In this document: one piece after another, positions 47,221 to 59,724 of the stretch | How positions within the stretch are numbered: position 1 is the stretch's first letter | Layout of the letters: each line of letters opens with the position of its first letter | Assembly (NCBI RefSeq): GCF_039555335.1 | Contig: NC_092628.1 | Coordinates: 59,011,547 to 59,075,546 of the forward strand | Source of the DNA: Amphiura filiformis | Taxonomy: Eukaryota; Echinodermata; Ophiuroidea; Amphilepidida; Amphiuridae | Direction: 5' to 3' | DNA length: 64,000 bases | Position numbers and translations under genes: made by a program | The notes under the pieces: generated by a model | What the model was told of the DNA's origin: nothing | What the model saw: only the letters and a program-made list of their open reading frames with translations | Database searches by the model: none

Positions 47221-48791
47221 AATTGGCGCCTGACAATTCTAATTTTAATAATATAACTTTTTAAAATAGCAATTTGAATTGATCAACCTATGATTTAAAA
47301 ATATATTTATCTTTTTAACATAACTTTAACATCAGACAACATTTCATCAAGTAACTGCATGACTAATAATTAACTGCATCTTTTAATCTGAAACATTTAA
47401 CTCCAAAACACAATTGGATGGGGAGAAAATTATTTTTAAAAACAACATCTTTTAAAACTCTGAAGCTCGTACAGCAGACAAGGAAAAGGGGAAAAGGGAA
47501 TGACAAACTAACACAATTCTGAAAGACATCGACCAAGACCTTGCACAATCCCCAAACTGGGCATTTACAATGTCAAGTTCCATGTGTTTCAGAAAGTGCG
47601 AAGATCTTACTCTACACCTTAAACTACACCTTAAACTACACCTTAAAATTAACCCTAGAGTTCATAATCTTGAATCGCTGAATCCCTGGCCAGTAGATCC
47701 ACCGCTGTCGACTTGAACCCATTCGCTGCACTGTACTTAACGCTGATCTTGACGTTGAACTTGACACTTGCGTGATGAACTCGACACTCAATTTGTCGGT
47801 GTGATTCAGATCATGTTTTCCATAAAATTTTAAACATGACGTAACAAGAATTGCTTTTTGCAATTAGACGATAACTGATGACGGATGTCAATATAAATAA
47901 CAGACGAATTAATTTCTTCATATAATTGCAGTTTTCAATGCACCAACATTGTAAAATAAGACGCAGTTCCTCCCGTAGATACAGTACTTGACGAACACGA
48001 CGAAACAATTCCACACGACGAAATTGCACTTAGACATTCAGATCTGAAGACAAATAGCTGGATAATATTTGATTCAGAATATAACGGGCTTACATGAAAA
48101 TCGTATGCAAAGTTCCATATGGAAAAGGGTTTTAAAGTTGCGCACCATACTTTGCATAGAATGACGTCATGTATCAGGTCACAGTTAATTAACCCGTATA
48201 ATATTTCTTTATTTCTGAATCAAATCTTATTCTGGAATCACACAAATATTGTACTGACGAAAATTCACAATCATTTCAGAATCACACATATTGCATACCA
48301 ACTGGAACAAAATTCTTCTGTGTCAAGTTCAAATCCAAATGCACCTATTGTTCAGATGATTGACCACGAAAATGACCGAAGAACTCCATAATCCATTCAG
48401 CACGACTCGAATTCTCTGAAATATAAACTCAAGCAAAATACACAGTATAAGTATAACACATACATACTATCTAATTTAGCATATTTCTTAATTCCATAAT
48501 CATAAGAATACCGTATACCATATACAATATAACATGAAATACAGTATTTCATCATAACATAACACACGCTGCCTTTCTTAAATTCTTCAAATTTTGAAAA
48601 ATTAACAGCCAAAATTTCACAAACACGCAATTTTCAATTCAAAACTCATAATTGAAATTACAATCTGCTTTATTCTCCACATAATTTGGAAAATGAATAC
48701 ATCCAAAATTCCATAAACACACAATTTTCAAAAATTCATAAATTACAATCTGCTCTATGCACAACATTAGTATTACAAAATTTAATTGCAT
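47221..48791 (-). other. long 3' non-coding region of the Ty3/gypsy element
   Basis: About 1.57 kb lies between the pol stop and the polypurine tract. The longest frames are below 95 residues and show no envelope features. Three tandem TACACCTTAAAC units lie at about 47613-47648. Confidence 0.7.
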
Positions 48792-50093
48792 TCATCTGCT
48801 TTTGCCAGATATCTTCACAGGATTACTTTTCAAAAAGTCCAAAGCAGCTGGGTTTAAATTATCAGCAGGCTCCCAAGTATTTCTGGAACTTGGGAAATCA
48901 CGCCACTTGATAAGATACTGAAGCTTGTTGTCCCTGTACCTACCACGTAAAATCTTCTCTACTTCATACTCACTACTTGTGGTAACAGGAGTCAAAGGTA
49001 GACCCAGTATAAAAGATATGCGCTTATCCAATTCCTGGGATGCCATAAGTGGGGCAAACGAGTCATCTGGACAATCAGCATCTACAACATCTTCTAGAGG
49101 ATCCCTTTGCACAAAATCTTTGGGCATGACATGATTTTCTGGTCTGGCATATCGATCATAGGCAAACTTCATTCGATTAACATGCACTGGGGCTGACATC
49201 AACTTATTGTTTGTCAGATTTCGAACACGGAAATTCACGGGCCCCGTTTGCTCTACGAGTAAGTATGGTCCTGACCAAAATTTCATGAGCTTCTTTGACA
49301 AGCCTGGTTGAGTGGCTGGAATATATAACCAAATTGTATCACCCACCTGAAACTGTACATCACTTGCATGTTCATCATAACGGTCTTTCATGCTAGCTTG
49401 ATTAAGTTCAAGATGTTGCTTAGATATTGCACGGAACACTTCTAATTGAGATACCAAATGATGGATATGTTCTCTCACTGTCTTCTCTGGGTATTCACTC
49501 TTAGCCATCAATGTCACATCCAGGGGTAGTCTTGCTTCCCTGCCATATAATAAAAAGAAAGGGCTAAATCCTACAGAATTGTCTGCTGGTGTAGACCTAT
49601 ATGCAAATTGAATGGCTGGAATATACTCATCCCAGTTTGTCTGATACTCATTAGCATAGTGTGACAAGGTATCTAAGATAACAGAGTTAAAACGTTCCTG
49701 AATAGCATTACACTGTGGATGATAACTACTTGTATTCAACTTTGATGTACGCATAATCCTACACACTTCAAGCACCAGTTTACTGAGGAAATTTGTACCT
49801 CGATCACTAAGCAAATATTGCGGACAACCATGTTGACATATAATATGATCAAAGAATGCTCTAGCTACTGTGGCTGCATCAATAGTCTTAATTGGAACTA
49901 AGATAGGCCATCTGGTACAGTGATCTGTAAAACACAATACATACCGATTACCATTGGTTGTAATAGGTAGAGGACCCAAGATATCCACACTTACACGTTC
50001 AAATGCACTGGGGACCTTCATGGTCATCATGGGAGCTCTAACTTTGTGTCTATGTGTTTTCTCTGAGCACAAGATATACACGATCTTACCCAA
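48792..50093 (-). pseudogene. integrase core and chromodomain of pol (third frame)
   Basis: The integrase catalytic triad is visible as VDILGPL (Asp), LSDRGTNF (Asp) and AIQERFNS (Glu), followed by a GPY-type module (FWSGPYLLVEQTGPVNFRV). The C-terminus is a chromodomain (EYEVEKILRGRYRDNKLQYL, then IKWRDFPSSRNTWEP), which in chromoviruses is thought to guide integration to marked chromatin. The frame itself is intact from the break to its stop at 48792. Confidence 0.93.
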
Positions 50094-51325
50094 TTGTCAA
50101 CATCTCTATACATACGTTTCCAGAAATATCTTTGGCGGATTTTGTGATATGTTCTCTGAAAACCAAAATGAGCTGCTAAAACATTATCATGACAGTTGTT
50201 AAGTATGATATCAATCATGGTTACAGGTATATAAAATTGCACAGTATTTCTTTCTGGCATGTGACGTTTGGCGGGTGTGTGCCATATATGATACAAAATA
50301 CCTTCATGGACATAGTATTGATCTGACTGCAATAAAATATCACGTGCTTGTCTTTGATTATCAGGCAATATGTCTTCATCCAAAAATCTTATCATGGGAC
50401 CAGCAAAAGGATCAGCTAATTGAGCATCTTTGAAATGGTCCACATTAACATCAGTTGGTAAAGAAGGAACTTTTTGTATATCTACATACTTTGTGGCTCC
50501 ATCCAGTCGTCTATTCCTCTGAAATCTCAGATTTCGAACAGTATTCACTTCTGGATCTGGCTTTGTCTCTGAAGCAGGAGAGTCATTGATGACATCATCA
50601 GTCATTGTCTCCAAGCCACATTCTGTCCAGTTTGAATCTGTTGCTGAGGAAGTAGGGGAGTCAACATGATATGAGTTACATGAATTACAAGATTCTGACA
50701 CTTGAGTTGGTATTCTACTTAGTGCATCTGCATTACCATTCTTACATCCTCTTTTATGGACTACTTCATAAGTATATGATTGTAACTTCAGTACCCATCT
50801 TGCGAGGCGACCTGTTGTACGCTTTTGACCAAACAACCATTTCAATGCACAGTGATCAGTCTGAATTATGAACTTTATAGTATGTTGAAGGTATGGGGAA
50901 TATTTCTTAATTCCTTCAACCACAGCCAAAGCTTCAAGTTCAGTAGTTGTATACGTCTTTTCGGAATCATGCAAAGCTCTACCTCCATAACAAATTACCT
51001 TCTCTTCACCATCTTGTACCTGTGCTAAAATGAAACCAAGACCTCTTATACTGGCGTCTGTTTGCAACATAAATTGAGTACCATCAAAACGAGGGTAGGC
51101 AAGAATTGGAGGTTCTACTAGCTTTTGTTTCAGGATTTCAAACGCTTCTGCACACTCTTTTGACCAAATAAATTGAACATCTTTACGAGTGAGATATGTT
51201 AAAGGTGCGGCTATTTTACTGTAATCTCTAATGTACTTCCTGTAATAGCCTACAAAACCTAGAAATGATCTTACTTCCGATACCTTCGTTGGAACTGGAT
51301 ACTCTTGGACTACTTTGGTTTCTCT
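50027..51325 (-). pseudogene. RNase H and integrase zinc-binding part of pol (second frame)
   Basis: Begins after the first frame break. It contains FVGYYRKYI and the thumb/connection, RNase H with LQTDASIRGLGFILAQ, TTELEALAVVEGIKKY and IIQTDHCALKWL (Asp, Glu, Asp), and the integrase N-terminal His-His-Cys-Cys zinc site (HDNVLAAHFG, then SCISCAQRK). The frame stops just after the zinc site because of a second one-base break at about 50060-50085. Confidence 0.9.
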
Positions 51326-53535
51326 GGATCAGTAGCTATCCCATCTTTACTTACAATGTGTCCTAAATAACGTACCTGTTCTTGAGCAAAAGTACACTTT
51401 TTAGGCTTGAGCTTCAAATTGGCTTCTCTCAACCTCTGAAACACTTGTCTCAAATGATCTACATGTTCATTAAAAGAATTGGAAAACACTATTACATCAT
51501 CAAGATATATTAATACAAATTTCCAATTTAAACCTCTGAACACTTCTTGCATAACTCTTTGAAACGTGGCTGGAGAATTTGTACACCCCATTGGCATTAC
51601 ATTAAACTCATACAAACCATCTTGTGTAATGAAAGCACTCTTTTGTTTTGAGCTTTCTTCAAGTCCAATTTGGTAATAACCTGACGCTAAATCTAGTGTG
51701 GAAAAATAATTTGGTGTTCCTGCGCCTAAGCTATCTAATGCATCATCTATGTGAGGTAGAGGAAAATTATTCTTTTCCACAATTTGGTTACATAATCTCA
51801 TATCACAACAGAATCTTAGTGTACCATCAGGTTTAGGAATCATTACAACAGGAAAACTCCAACTACTGGTGGATTCTCTGATTAAACCATCTTCTAACAT
51901 CTGATTGACTTGTTTACGTATTTCAGCTTGCACATGAGGAGGTTGTCTATAAGGACGACATTTGATTGGCGGATGATTACCAGTTCTTATGACATGCTCA
52001 ATTTTCGTATATCTTCCTCTAGGACTATCTTTGGTTTGAAAAACGTCTACATACTCAGATATAAGATCAGATAACATATCAGAATCGGTATCAGTTAAAT
52101 GAGAATCATTGAAATTGACCTGAGAAAGAACTTCACGTACCTTAGGATCTGGCGAATTCTGTGCCTTTACATGGACTGACGATACAGGTACTTCATCTAC
52201 TACAGAGTCATCTATATCGGTAAAATGAATGATTTCACTGTTATTTACAAGTGTAAATGTACCAAGTTTTGTTCTAGGATACAACACAATTGGTTCATTG
52301 CTAGTGTTTAACACAAGTAATTGAGTACTACAACTAGATTTGTTAGCAATAGGTTGAACACTTGATACTGTATTGGCAATCAATACTCCTAAAGCAGTGA
52401 CTCTCCGTCCTCCCTGACATAATCCTATTGTGCCTTTTGGAAGATTATTCGATAACCTCGCACGCACCACTGATTGTGAATGAGGCGGAATTTCTTGCCT
52501 TTCAATTACACGCAAATTACTTTTCTTAAACAATCGCAATTTCTGTGTGTTAAAATCTAATCTGGCCTTATGCTGTTTTAGGAATCTTTTTCCCAACATG
52601 ATTTCCTGACTAAGATTTCGAGCAATATACATTGGCACGAGAAATTTTGAACCTTCGATAAACAACGGAACAACAACAAAACCACTGATTTGCAACACAG
52701 ATTTGTTTGCGGTACGGGCTTTTAATCGCGGTCTTGACACTGCAATTTGGTGTGACAATTCCAAAGAATGCCAGTACTCATGATCGATTAGATTCATTGT
52801 ACAGCCAGTGTCAATTAAACAGTCAATGTTTTGGCTACCAATAGTGACAGAAATATAAACTTCTTCATCAAAATCTGTTTCAACGTTATCACTATCGCAT
52901 TCAGACGCGGCAAAATTTGAATCAAATTTTCCATTGCGCGGAACTTGGGCTGAATTACACGGAGAATTACTGCTCTTTTGACGCGTTTGGTCAGTCACAC
53001 TGTTTACATTACAACTATTTGAAACAAATTTCTGTACAGTTTGTGCATGTTTTACCTGTTCATCAGTTGGATAACAACAGTTACTACGACCCCGATTATA
53101 CACATCTTCCTTTTCAGGACACTGTCTGTAGCTATGACCTAGTGTATTACATATGTAACATTTCATATTACGGTCATTAACCTCTCTACACGTATACGGA
53201 CTCTGATCAATACAGCTATTACTGTTTACAGGTGCATGACATCGATCATTTACATTTTGTTCAATAGATTCAATGTACCTCTCATTGGACAATATCCTTT
53301 CATTGACCTCGCCAAAACAATTGTTTGTACGTCCTACGTTTTCGTGTACTACTCTCACTGTATTCACTATTGCCCTACTACTTGTATCCACTAATTTCAC
53401 TATTTCATGACTGAGTCGGAGAAGATCATTATATTCTGTACTATGGATTACCTTCTCTGGCTGCTCTGAGTCAGCAATTGGTATGCCTCGGTGCATGCCT
53501 AGGGCAACTTGTATGCCTATAGGAGCCATAATCAC
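51310..53535 (-). pseudogene. gag-like leader, protease and reverse transcriptase of the Ty3/gypsy element (frame broken at the end)
   Basis: 741 residues. The CCHC knuckle is Cys126, Cys129, His134, Cys139. The aspartic protease active site DTG is at 242-244 (LIDTGCTMNLID). The reverse transcriptase has FPVVMIPKPDGTLRFCCDMR, FSTLDLASGYYQI and the catalytic YLDD at 677-680. The frame ends at a TAG shortly after LGHIVSKDGI. Similarity continues in another frame, consistent with loss of one base in a run of A near 51320. Only about 125 residues precede the knuckle, far less than a normal capsid-bearing gag, so the capsid region appears missing or unusually reduced. Confidence 0.92.
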
Positions 53536-53840
53536 ATTTACTTTTCGCCATTAATATACATTGTATCAATACAAGAATATCACGCTGCAATATTATTCAC
53601 AAAATGGCCGAAAACAGAAAACACGCAACAAAATTCTTCGCGCCATAAAACAACTTTGGCGGGAAATCACGAGAAGCGTATTTCACTTAATCTATCAAAA
53701 ATATCACATAATATATATACATATGAATCAATTCAATATTGCTATAAATAATAATACCAAATTAACTTACCTGGGGGTTGGTTTTTCCCACCAGGGGCAG
53801 CTGACAGCCAGTCACAGCTTGCTTGGTACCGGAAAAGATT

Positions 53841-53853
53841 GGATTCTGCACCA
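53841..53853 (-). promoter_or_regulatory. tRNA primer-binding site
   Basis: Minus-strand TGGTGCAGAATCC abuts the 5' LTR and starts with the TGG complementary to the tRNA CCA end. The priming tRNA was not identified. Confidence 0.75.
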
Positions 53854-54190
53854 TTTATTATGACTCAGAATTGATGTGAAGATCCACTAACCAGTTATCT
53901 GATTACTAGAAAATAAACCAAATACATGGCCAGTAGATCTTCCATCTGAGACGGGGAAAGACTCAACAGAAACAAACGGAGAGCAAAATATAACTTCACA
54001 AATAAACTTTAATTTCTCATCAACAAAGTGATCACAATAATATAATAGATGAGCGAAACATTCTTAGTTCATTCTCCGGCTATGGCTGGCTGACAACTGC
54101 CCCGAATAATAGGCCGGGGTAATTGAGGAGACGGAGCCGCGGAGCGATATATATTTAAATTAGCTATGGAAAGCAAATAGCGTCATAACA
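53854..54190 (-). repeat. 5' LTR of the Ty3/gypsy element
   Basis: It is identical in length and, by eye, in sequence to 46866-47202. The primer-binding site follows directly at its inner edge. Confidence 0.93.
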
Positions 54191-55039
54191 ATATATAAAA
54201 AGTCGTTAAAACATCGGTCAAAGTTGATCTTTAAGGATTTAATATAAAATTTCAGTATTTTCTGAAGTAGGCCTACAATATTGAAATTTTACAGTGGTTG
54301 CTTCAAAATGATTTAAAATCAATATAGTGTAGAGTACTCGCAACCTGTAATTTGTAAGTTAATTTTGTCATTGTTTGTAAGCAGCTGATTCTTTTTTATT
54401 TGAAAATCAAGCAAGTCCTAATTATTATTTTTTTCGTGCCAAAAAGGTACGAAGAAAATATCCTAGCATTGTCGCACCCCATCCACCATAGCGATGGCAC
54501 TGTATCCTATGCATACAGGTTGAGTTTTTGATAATTGACACTTGCGTTAGAGGGGAGGGTGGAGGGGGTTAGCGTTCTAGCGAAAGGACTTCCGTTTATA
54601 GGACTTCATCAAACTTTTGGGTTGTTCTCTAAGACTAAGAAACAAATCGATATAATGAACAAGTTGGGTTTTGTTGGTTGAAACTAGGATAAAGAGTTCA
54701 GTGCAGCGTTATTAAAGTGCATATAGACCACTTAACATGTGACGTCATTGCCCGGCAGTATTCGCATGCATTATGGCACTTTCCATTGTTCTTTGCCCTG
54801 CAGTGTGCATGCGCATCGTAGTTTGCTCAGGGCATGTGTATTTTAAATCTCCCACCACATTTCAGATAGCACAAAAAGCCATTGAACAGTGAAGCGGTTC
54901 GTTCGAGCATATCGAAAGACCAATCCCTCGCCTTTGTTGATAAACATTCATGTCAAGTGGTCTATAAAATTGCCTTATGTTGACGACAATATGACCCCCC
55001 CCCCCGATTGGGCGTGGTTTAGTATGGTTCATTATTATG

Positions 55040-55203
55040 AAAGTCCTTGGTCCTTGGCCTTGGCCTCGGAGACAAAAGTCCTTGGCCTCGGAGGGTTGTC
55101 CTTGGCCTCGGACACCATGTCCTTGGCCTTGGCCTTGGCCTCGGACACCAAGTCCTTGGCCTTGGCCTTGGCCTCGGACATGAGGTCCTCGACTACAACA
55201 CTG
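55040..55203. repeat. GTCCTTGGCCTCGG-type minisatellite, copy 2
   Basis: About ten imperfect units of CCTTGGCCTCGGA and CCTTGGCCTTGG, ending at CGACTACAACACTG. See copy 1 at 46141. Confidence 0.8.
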
Positions 55204-55729
55204 ATTTTTGTGCATTTTGGGGAATTGAATTACTATTTTACCATGAAAATGTCCGCCAGGGATGCTCGGTGCGTGAGTGCTCGTCCTTGTGGCAGAATAA
55301 AGGCAGAAGAATTCGTATCTCAGTAGACAGTAACCAAGAAAATGTTATCATTTTTAACAAGCGGTATACCTGAAAACTAATCTTTTTTTTTCGCAACTTA
55401 TACAAGTAGGACTAATTGCAACAGAACCCATTTTGGGGTTGTTTTGCTTTGAAAATATCGCAAATAATATAGGCTACCCTTACATGGAGAGTTGAACACA
55501 CTCAAAATAAACCGGAGGACAAAGTTTACAGTTGGGGAAATAGAGAATATTCCAATTTAATAGTGACAAAACATTTCCAAATTATTTCTGTAGTCACGAG
55601 TAGGATAAAAACAAAGTATCTGTAATCTTTAGTTTTTAGGCTAAAAAAAGTACATGATCAAACTCATTCCAAATTATTTAGACTATGTATACCTATTTTG
55701 CTATATGAATATGAAATTGTATAGCTGGT

Positions 55730-56270
55730 ACTACCACAATCCAGGAAAAAAATAGTTGGCACACTTGCACTAAACAATGGAAATGCGTGCCCTATCAAAA
55801 TTGGAGAGGCGAGTGAAACATTGCATGCAATATATGTGATGCGATCAAGCAAAATCAGTCGGAACTCGGCAATAATAAATTTTCAGTTTCTTACAGGATA
55901 GTAAAAAGTATTTACAAAGCTGGATTTTGCAGAAAACGCCACTGCAATTGAACAACCAGTTCAAAAGATATGAGTAATTAAAGAGTTTCCAAAACAAAAG
56001 GAAATATTTCCTTTGTTTGGCTATATCTAAAAATCAATATTTCCGAGTTCCGACTGAATTTGCTTGATCGCATCACATATGTGAAGTACAGACTCCCCCC
56101 TATATCTCACCCTTCCCCCGGACCCTTCCCCACTCCTCATCTTTCAATGTTGGATGGTCTCACGGACCTATTGACAACCTGGCTTGATCCAACATTGAAT
56201 TGGGAGAGATATACCAAAAGACAGGCAAAGTGTGCCAACCTTTTTTTCCTGGATTGCAGAATGTTAATTT
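55730..56270. repeat. inverted repeat of about 540 bp
   Basis: The arms at about 55733-55870 and 56042-56265 are complementary. The inner 38 bp differ by one base (ATATGTGATGCGATCAAGCA at 55833). The outer part includes AATCCAGGAAAAAAA and GTTGGCACACTT. The spurious frames that start MLDRITY on both strands come from these arms. Confidence 0.75.
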
Positions 56271-56639
56271 TTTTAAGACGAAGAATTTTACATATCATGC
56301 TGAAAACACTGATTCACCAGGATGGCCTTGAAATTTCTTGGCTTAGCCACATACACCGTAAAACTTCATCTACAAGCACATACGAATCCCTTAGACAACA
56401 CGTTAGAATGATTTGCGCTCTCAGAAAAGGTCTGTGCTCGTTTAGTAAATAACTTACCAATACGTGCAGATATACAAACATGTTGCAGCCCAATATATTG
56501 TATTGACGGTGGGATAGCAGGAGCCACATTTTCCCAGTTATGGCCAATTAAAACTGCAATGTGCTTATTACTTAATATTAATACATTGATCTTATAATCA
56601 ACGTAGTCGATAATCGCAGTACATATTTCCATATCTCTT

Positions 56640-58230
56640 AGTCTAGACAATTCTTGAGTAAGGGCAATAATACATGTAAATCAAAACCCAAAGAAGTTTT
56701 TCCCTTCGCGAGAAAAATCAAAGAAAAATGACATTTTTATATCAAGCATTGAAATCTTTTTTATAGAACCCATACCATTCTTATTGTGTTTCAGTCCGGG
56801 AATCGAACCCACACAATGACCTTCGGAAGTATACAAATGCAACCCTGAAATGTTGGATAATTATGTCTACCAGTACCAAAGATTAGTCGTCACATTTTCA
56901 TAATTATAATCCCTTAGTGAAGAATACGTACACCTCTCATCAAAGGGAAAGGCATTTGAAATGAGATGGGAAAAGGGCAGTTGTGATAACGGGAAGCGTA
57001 CTGTCTTACTAAGTTACTGTAGTATAAAATTAAGAAACAATAATAAAATTGACACAAAGCAATGGATGTCCAATATCATTTTAAACGACCAGCTGTGAAA
57101 ATGTATTTTTAATTAAATGAGAAGGAACACATTTTATATGTTTTGCTTTGGAACAAAAAAAATGTAATACATTAGCTTACATTTGACGAGAAACACGTAA
57201 CAGTCGTAACTGTTGAAAGCACCTGAAACCACAGACCCTGAAACTAATAACTGTGAAAAGGTTTGACTCAATCAAATGTGATTGGACGAAATCACAGTAT
57301 GATATGAAAACATTGAACTACTTATGTGATTCACAGGCATCACGTTGGTTTAGACGACGGGCATTTGAACAAAAATATTATTAATGTAAATAATGCGTTC
57401 GACTTCTGAGAGTTTGTGGTTTCTATAAATAGTATTCAACACCAAAGATCAGATCGTAGAAATGAAACAGCTTTATTCTTGTAATTGCATGTACATTCAT
57501 ATTAATCATATTCATATCTGTATTTTGTACTCGCATTTTTCTGTTACCTGTACATCGGCCTTGAGTCCAACCAATAAAAGTGTTTCGGTTTATGCCATCT
57601 CAAATGGATATTCTATCCAAGTGACCATTGCATTAGAGGTGACACAATTCCGATATATAGAATTTCTTTAAGCAGCATGAACTCAGAAATCTATGGCCCA
57701 ATTACTCTAATTCAATTTTACTACTTGACAATAAACGCTTCTGCAGATAACTGGAACCATATTTGAATTTGATACAATGACTTGTTATAAGCGATTAAGC
57801 GAAACCAAAGTGAATTACTTTAGCTTACTATGTAGACCTTTTAATAATACACATGTACCTTCCAGATTTGTTACAGGAGAGGTTTATTGGTTGGATCTTC
57901 CATTGTCAATACAACAAGAGCCATAGTACCGGAGTGTGTTAAGAATTTGTTTATTTGATCGCTGAAATTTAAGAACAACATCAACATTATTAATATACAT
58001 TGCAACGCCACACGCACGCAATTTGGTGTGTGTTTCATACTTAAATACCAAGTGTTGGTAATCAGTAAACTTACTATCATTAAAACATGAAGACTGAAAC
58101 AGAAAATTATGAATCAAGAATAAATGTGAAAGGTATGTCCACATACTTGCGGGGACTTGCAACAACAACACAAGTTGGCAACATAAAGACGCTATTGTTT
58201 TTGTGCATATCAGACTAAAGGAGACATACC
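56640..58230. other. intergenic stretch, no gene recognised
   Basis: No frame has family features. A tRNA-like B box occurs on the minus strand at 56795-56810 without a matching A box. Two overlapping minus-strand frames at 57871-58249 look random. Confidence 0.5.
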
Positions 58231-58233
58231 ATA

Positions 58234-58486
58234 TGTGACCGTACAGCACGAATGAGCCGTAAATTCCCTAAATTGTATTCTGAGTTACAGCGTAAAATGT
58301 GTACGAATGTCGTATTCAATGTCGTTGAAGGAGCAAAGTTTAACAAACTATAACCCCGCTTCTGGGTATCGTTTGAAGTCAAATGATATACCATTTTAAA
58401 GCTTATGATGTATATTTGTTAAACATGAAATAAAACAAAATTGACCGGGGGAGGAATTTACGGCTCATTCGCCGTGAACGGTCACA
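58234..58486. mobile_element. 253-bp TA-flanked MITE
   Basis: The ends are inverted: TGTGACCGTACAGCACGAAT and, on the other strand, TGTGACCGTTCACGGCGAAT, each followed by GAGCCGTAAATT. TA flanks both ends (58232-58233, 58487-58488), as in Tc1/mariner-type insertions. It has no transposase. Confidence 0.82.
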
Positions 58487-59210
58487 TATCTCCTCAGGAC
58501 TAAAAAAAAAATATCTAAAAGCTTCTAAAGCCTGTACAGTGTTAATGTAAAAAATAACGAACTTTCTTCAGATACCTAGAACTCAAATTTGATTGGGGAA
58601 TGGGCGTCAATCGGGTCACCCGCATTTTGTCTGTGAAAAATTAATGTTGAGAGAATGACACGTAATAACGAAATGGCAACAGACATTTCGTCCTTTTGTC
58701 CCGCAGATTGTTTAACATAATATATCTTTCAATAATCAAAACCATTTTGTTCTCGTTTTTACATCTCATTAACGAACTGGTGTCCAATACCACCTTCTGT
58801 TATGGTTCGCCTCTTGTGTCAGTATTATTTTCAATCATCCTTATCATCATCCGGGAACTAGGGATTCATCACGACCTTAAAGGTCGATGTCCTACGGGTT
58901 TAGTAACGAGTTTAGAATGGCTGCAGAGTTAAGTTGCTTATTGCAGCCGTAAACAGATGAAACCCAAACACTACGTCTCGAGAAAAAAGTTTTTCGATGC
59001 GTCAAAGCGCTGTTTCAGCCGGGAGCTGTGGGTGTAGCTAGCACACATACCGGATGTATTACAAAGCTATATGCTAAAATAGAACAATTGGTTTGTTAAT
59101 GTTGGTCAAACCATACGGCAATGGAATGACAGTAGTATTTGGAACATTCTGTTCCTACTTATACGGATTTGTGTGAATTTGCTTCAGATTTGAACAACTT
59201 TTAAACAATC

Positions 59211-59724
59211 ATGGGATTAATATCACTTTTTATTGCTTTCGTTAGCTTTACAGCTGTTGCGCGCGTGTCCACCCAGCAGCGGACAGATAACGAATCACCA
59301 GTTTCAACAGAAGCTGTACAATGTAACTGTGAAACGCGCATCTGGACTTGTCCGCAACCGTTAGCAGATGAGTGCGCGCATGGATTAGTGCCCGATACCA
59401 ACGATCCATGCGCGTGTTGTAAAGTTTGTGGAAATGGAGAAATGTCATACTGCGATTTACAAACCATTAAATCACAAATCATACCCGGACGTTACTTTCC
59501 ATATCAACACACGTATGGAGTATGTGGTGAAGGCTTAACTTGTAAGACTAACTTTGATGTGAACCCGGGATCTCAACCAGAAAGTGTATGTTTCTGTGAC
59601 GATGATGAGATGGTCTGCGGAACCAATGGGAAAACCTATGATAATATTTGCCATCTAAGAGAGAAGAATATAGCCACGAAGAGTAAGGTGATAACAGAGG
59701 CTTCAAGAGGCCGGTGTCCAGGAG
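59211..59724 (+). CDS. secreted IGFBP-Kazal protein, first coding exon
   Basis: 171 residues plus one base, ending at GGAG|GTAAGC (phase 1). Residues 1-20 are a hydrophobic signal peptide (MGLISLFIAFVSFTAVARVS). Residues 38-111 form an IGFBP N-terminal module with eleven cysteines (VPDTNDPCACCKVCGNGEMS, then VCGEGLTC). Residues about 127-169 form a Kazal module (MVCGTNGKTYDNICHLRE), the follistatin-like protease-inhibitor fold. An IGFBP plus Kazal pair behind a signal peptide occurs in KAZALD1/IGFBPL1-type proteins (followed by an Ig domain) and in HTRA1/3/4 (followed by a trypsin-like protease). The phase-1 exon end slightly favours an Ig exon next. I found no such exon up to 64000, so the second exon is probably outside the window. 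The product acts extracellularly. Confidence 0.85.

Larger units (their letters stand above)
46866..54190 (-). mobile_element. Ty3/gypsy LTR retrotransposon (chromovirus type)
   Basis: A 7.3-kb element has two 337-bp LTRs that read as identical. In minus-strand order it carries 5' LTR, primer-binding site, a short gag-like leader with a CCHC knuckle, protease, reverse transcriptase, RNase H, integrase with a C-terminal chromodomain, about 1.6 kb of non-coding 3' sequence, polypurine tract and 3' LTR. RT before integrase and the chromodomain place it in Ty3/gypsy chromoviruses. No envelope gene was recognised. Two one-base frame breaks interrupt pol, so this copy is not coding-competent as read. 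No clean target duplication was found (the flanks ATAT and ATAC differ by one base). Confidence 0.95.

Noticed and set aside
47221-48791. Envelope gene of the LTR element
   Set aside because: No frame above 95 residues, no signal peptide or transmembrane pattern in a conserved order.
56795-56810. tRNA-like B box (GGGTTCGATTCCCGGA on the minus strand)
   Set aside because: No A box or acceptor-stem pairing at the right distance; probably a tRNA or SINE remnant.
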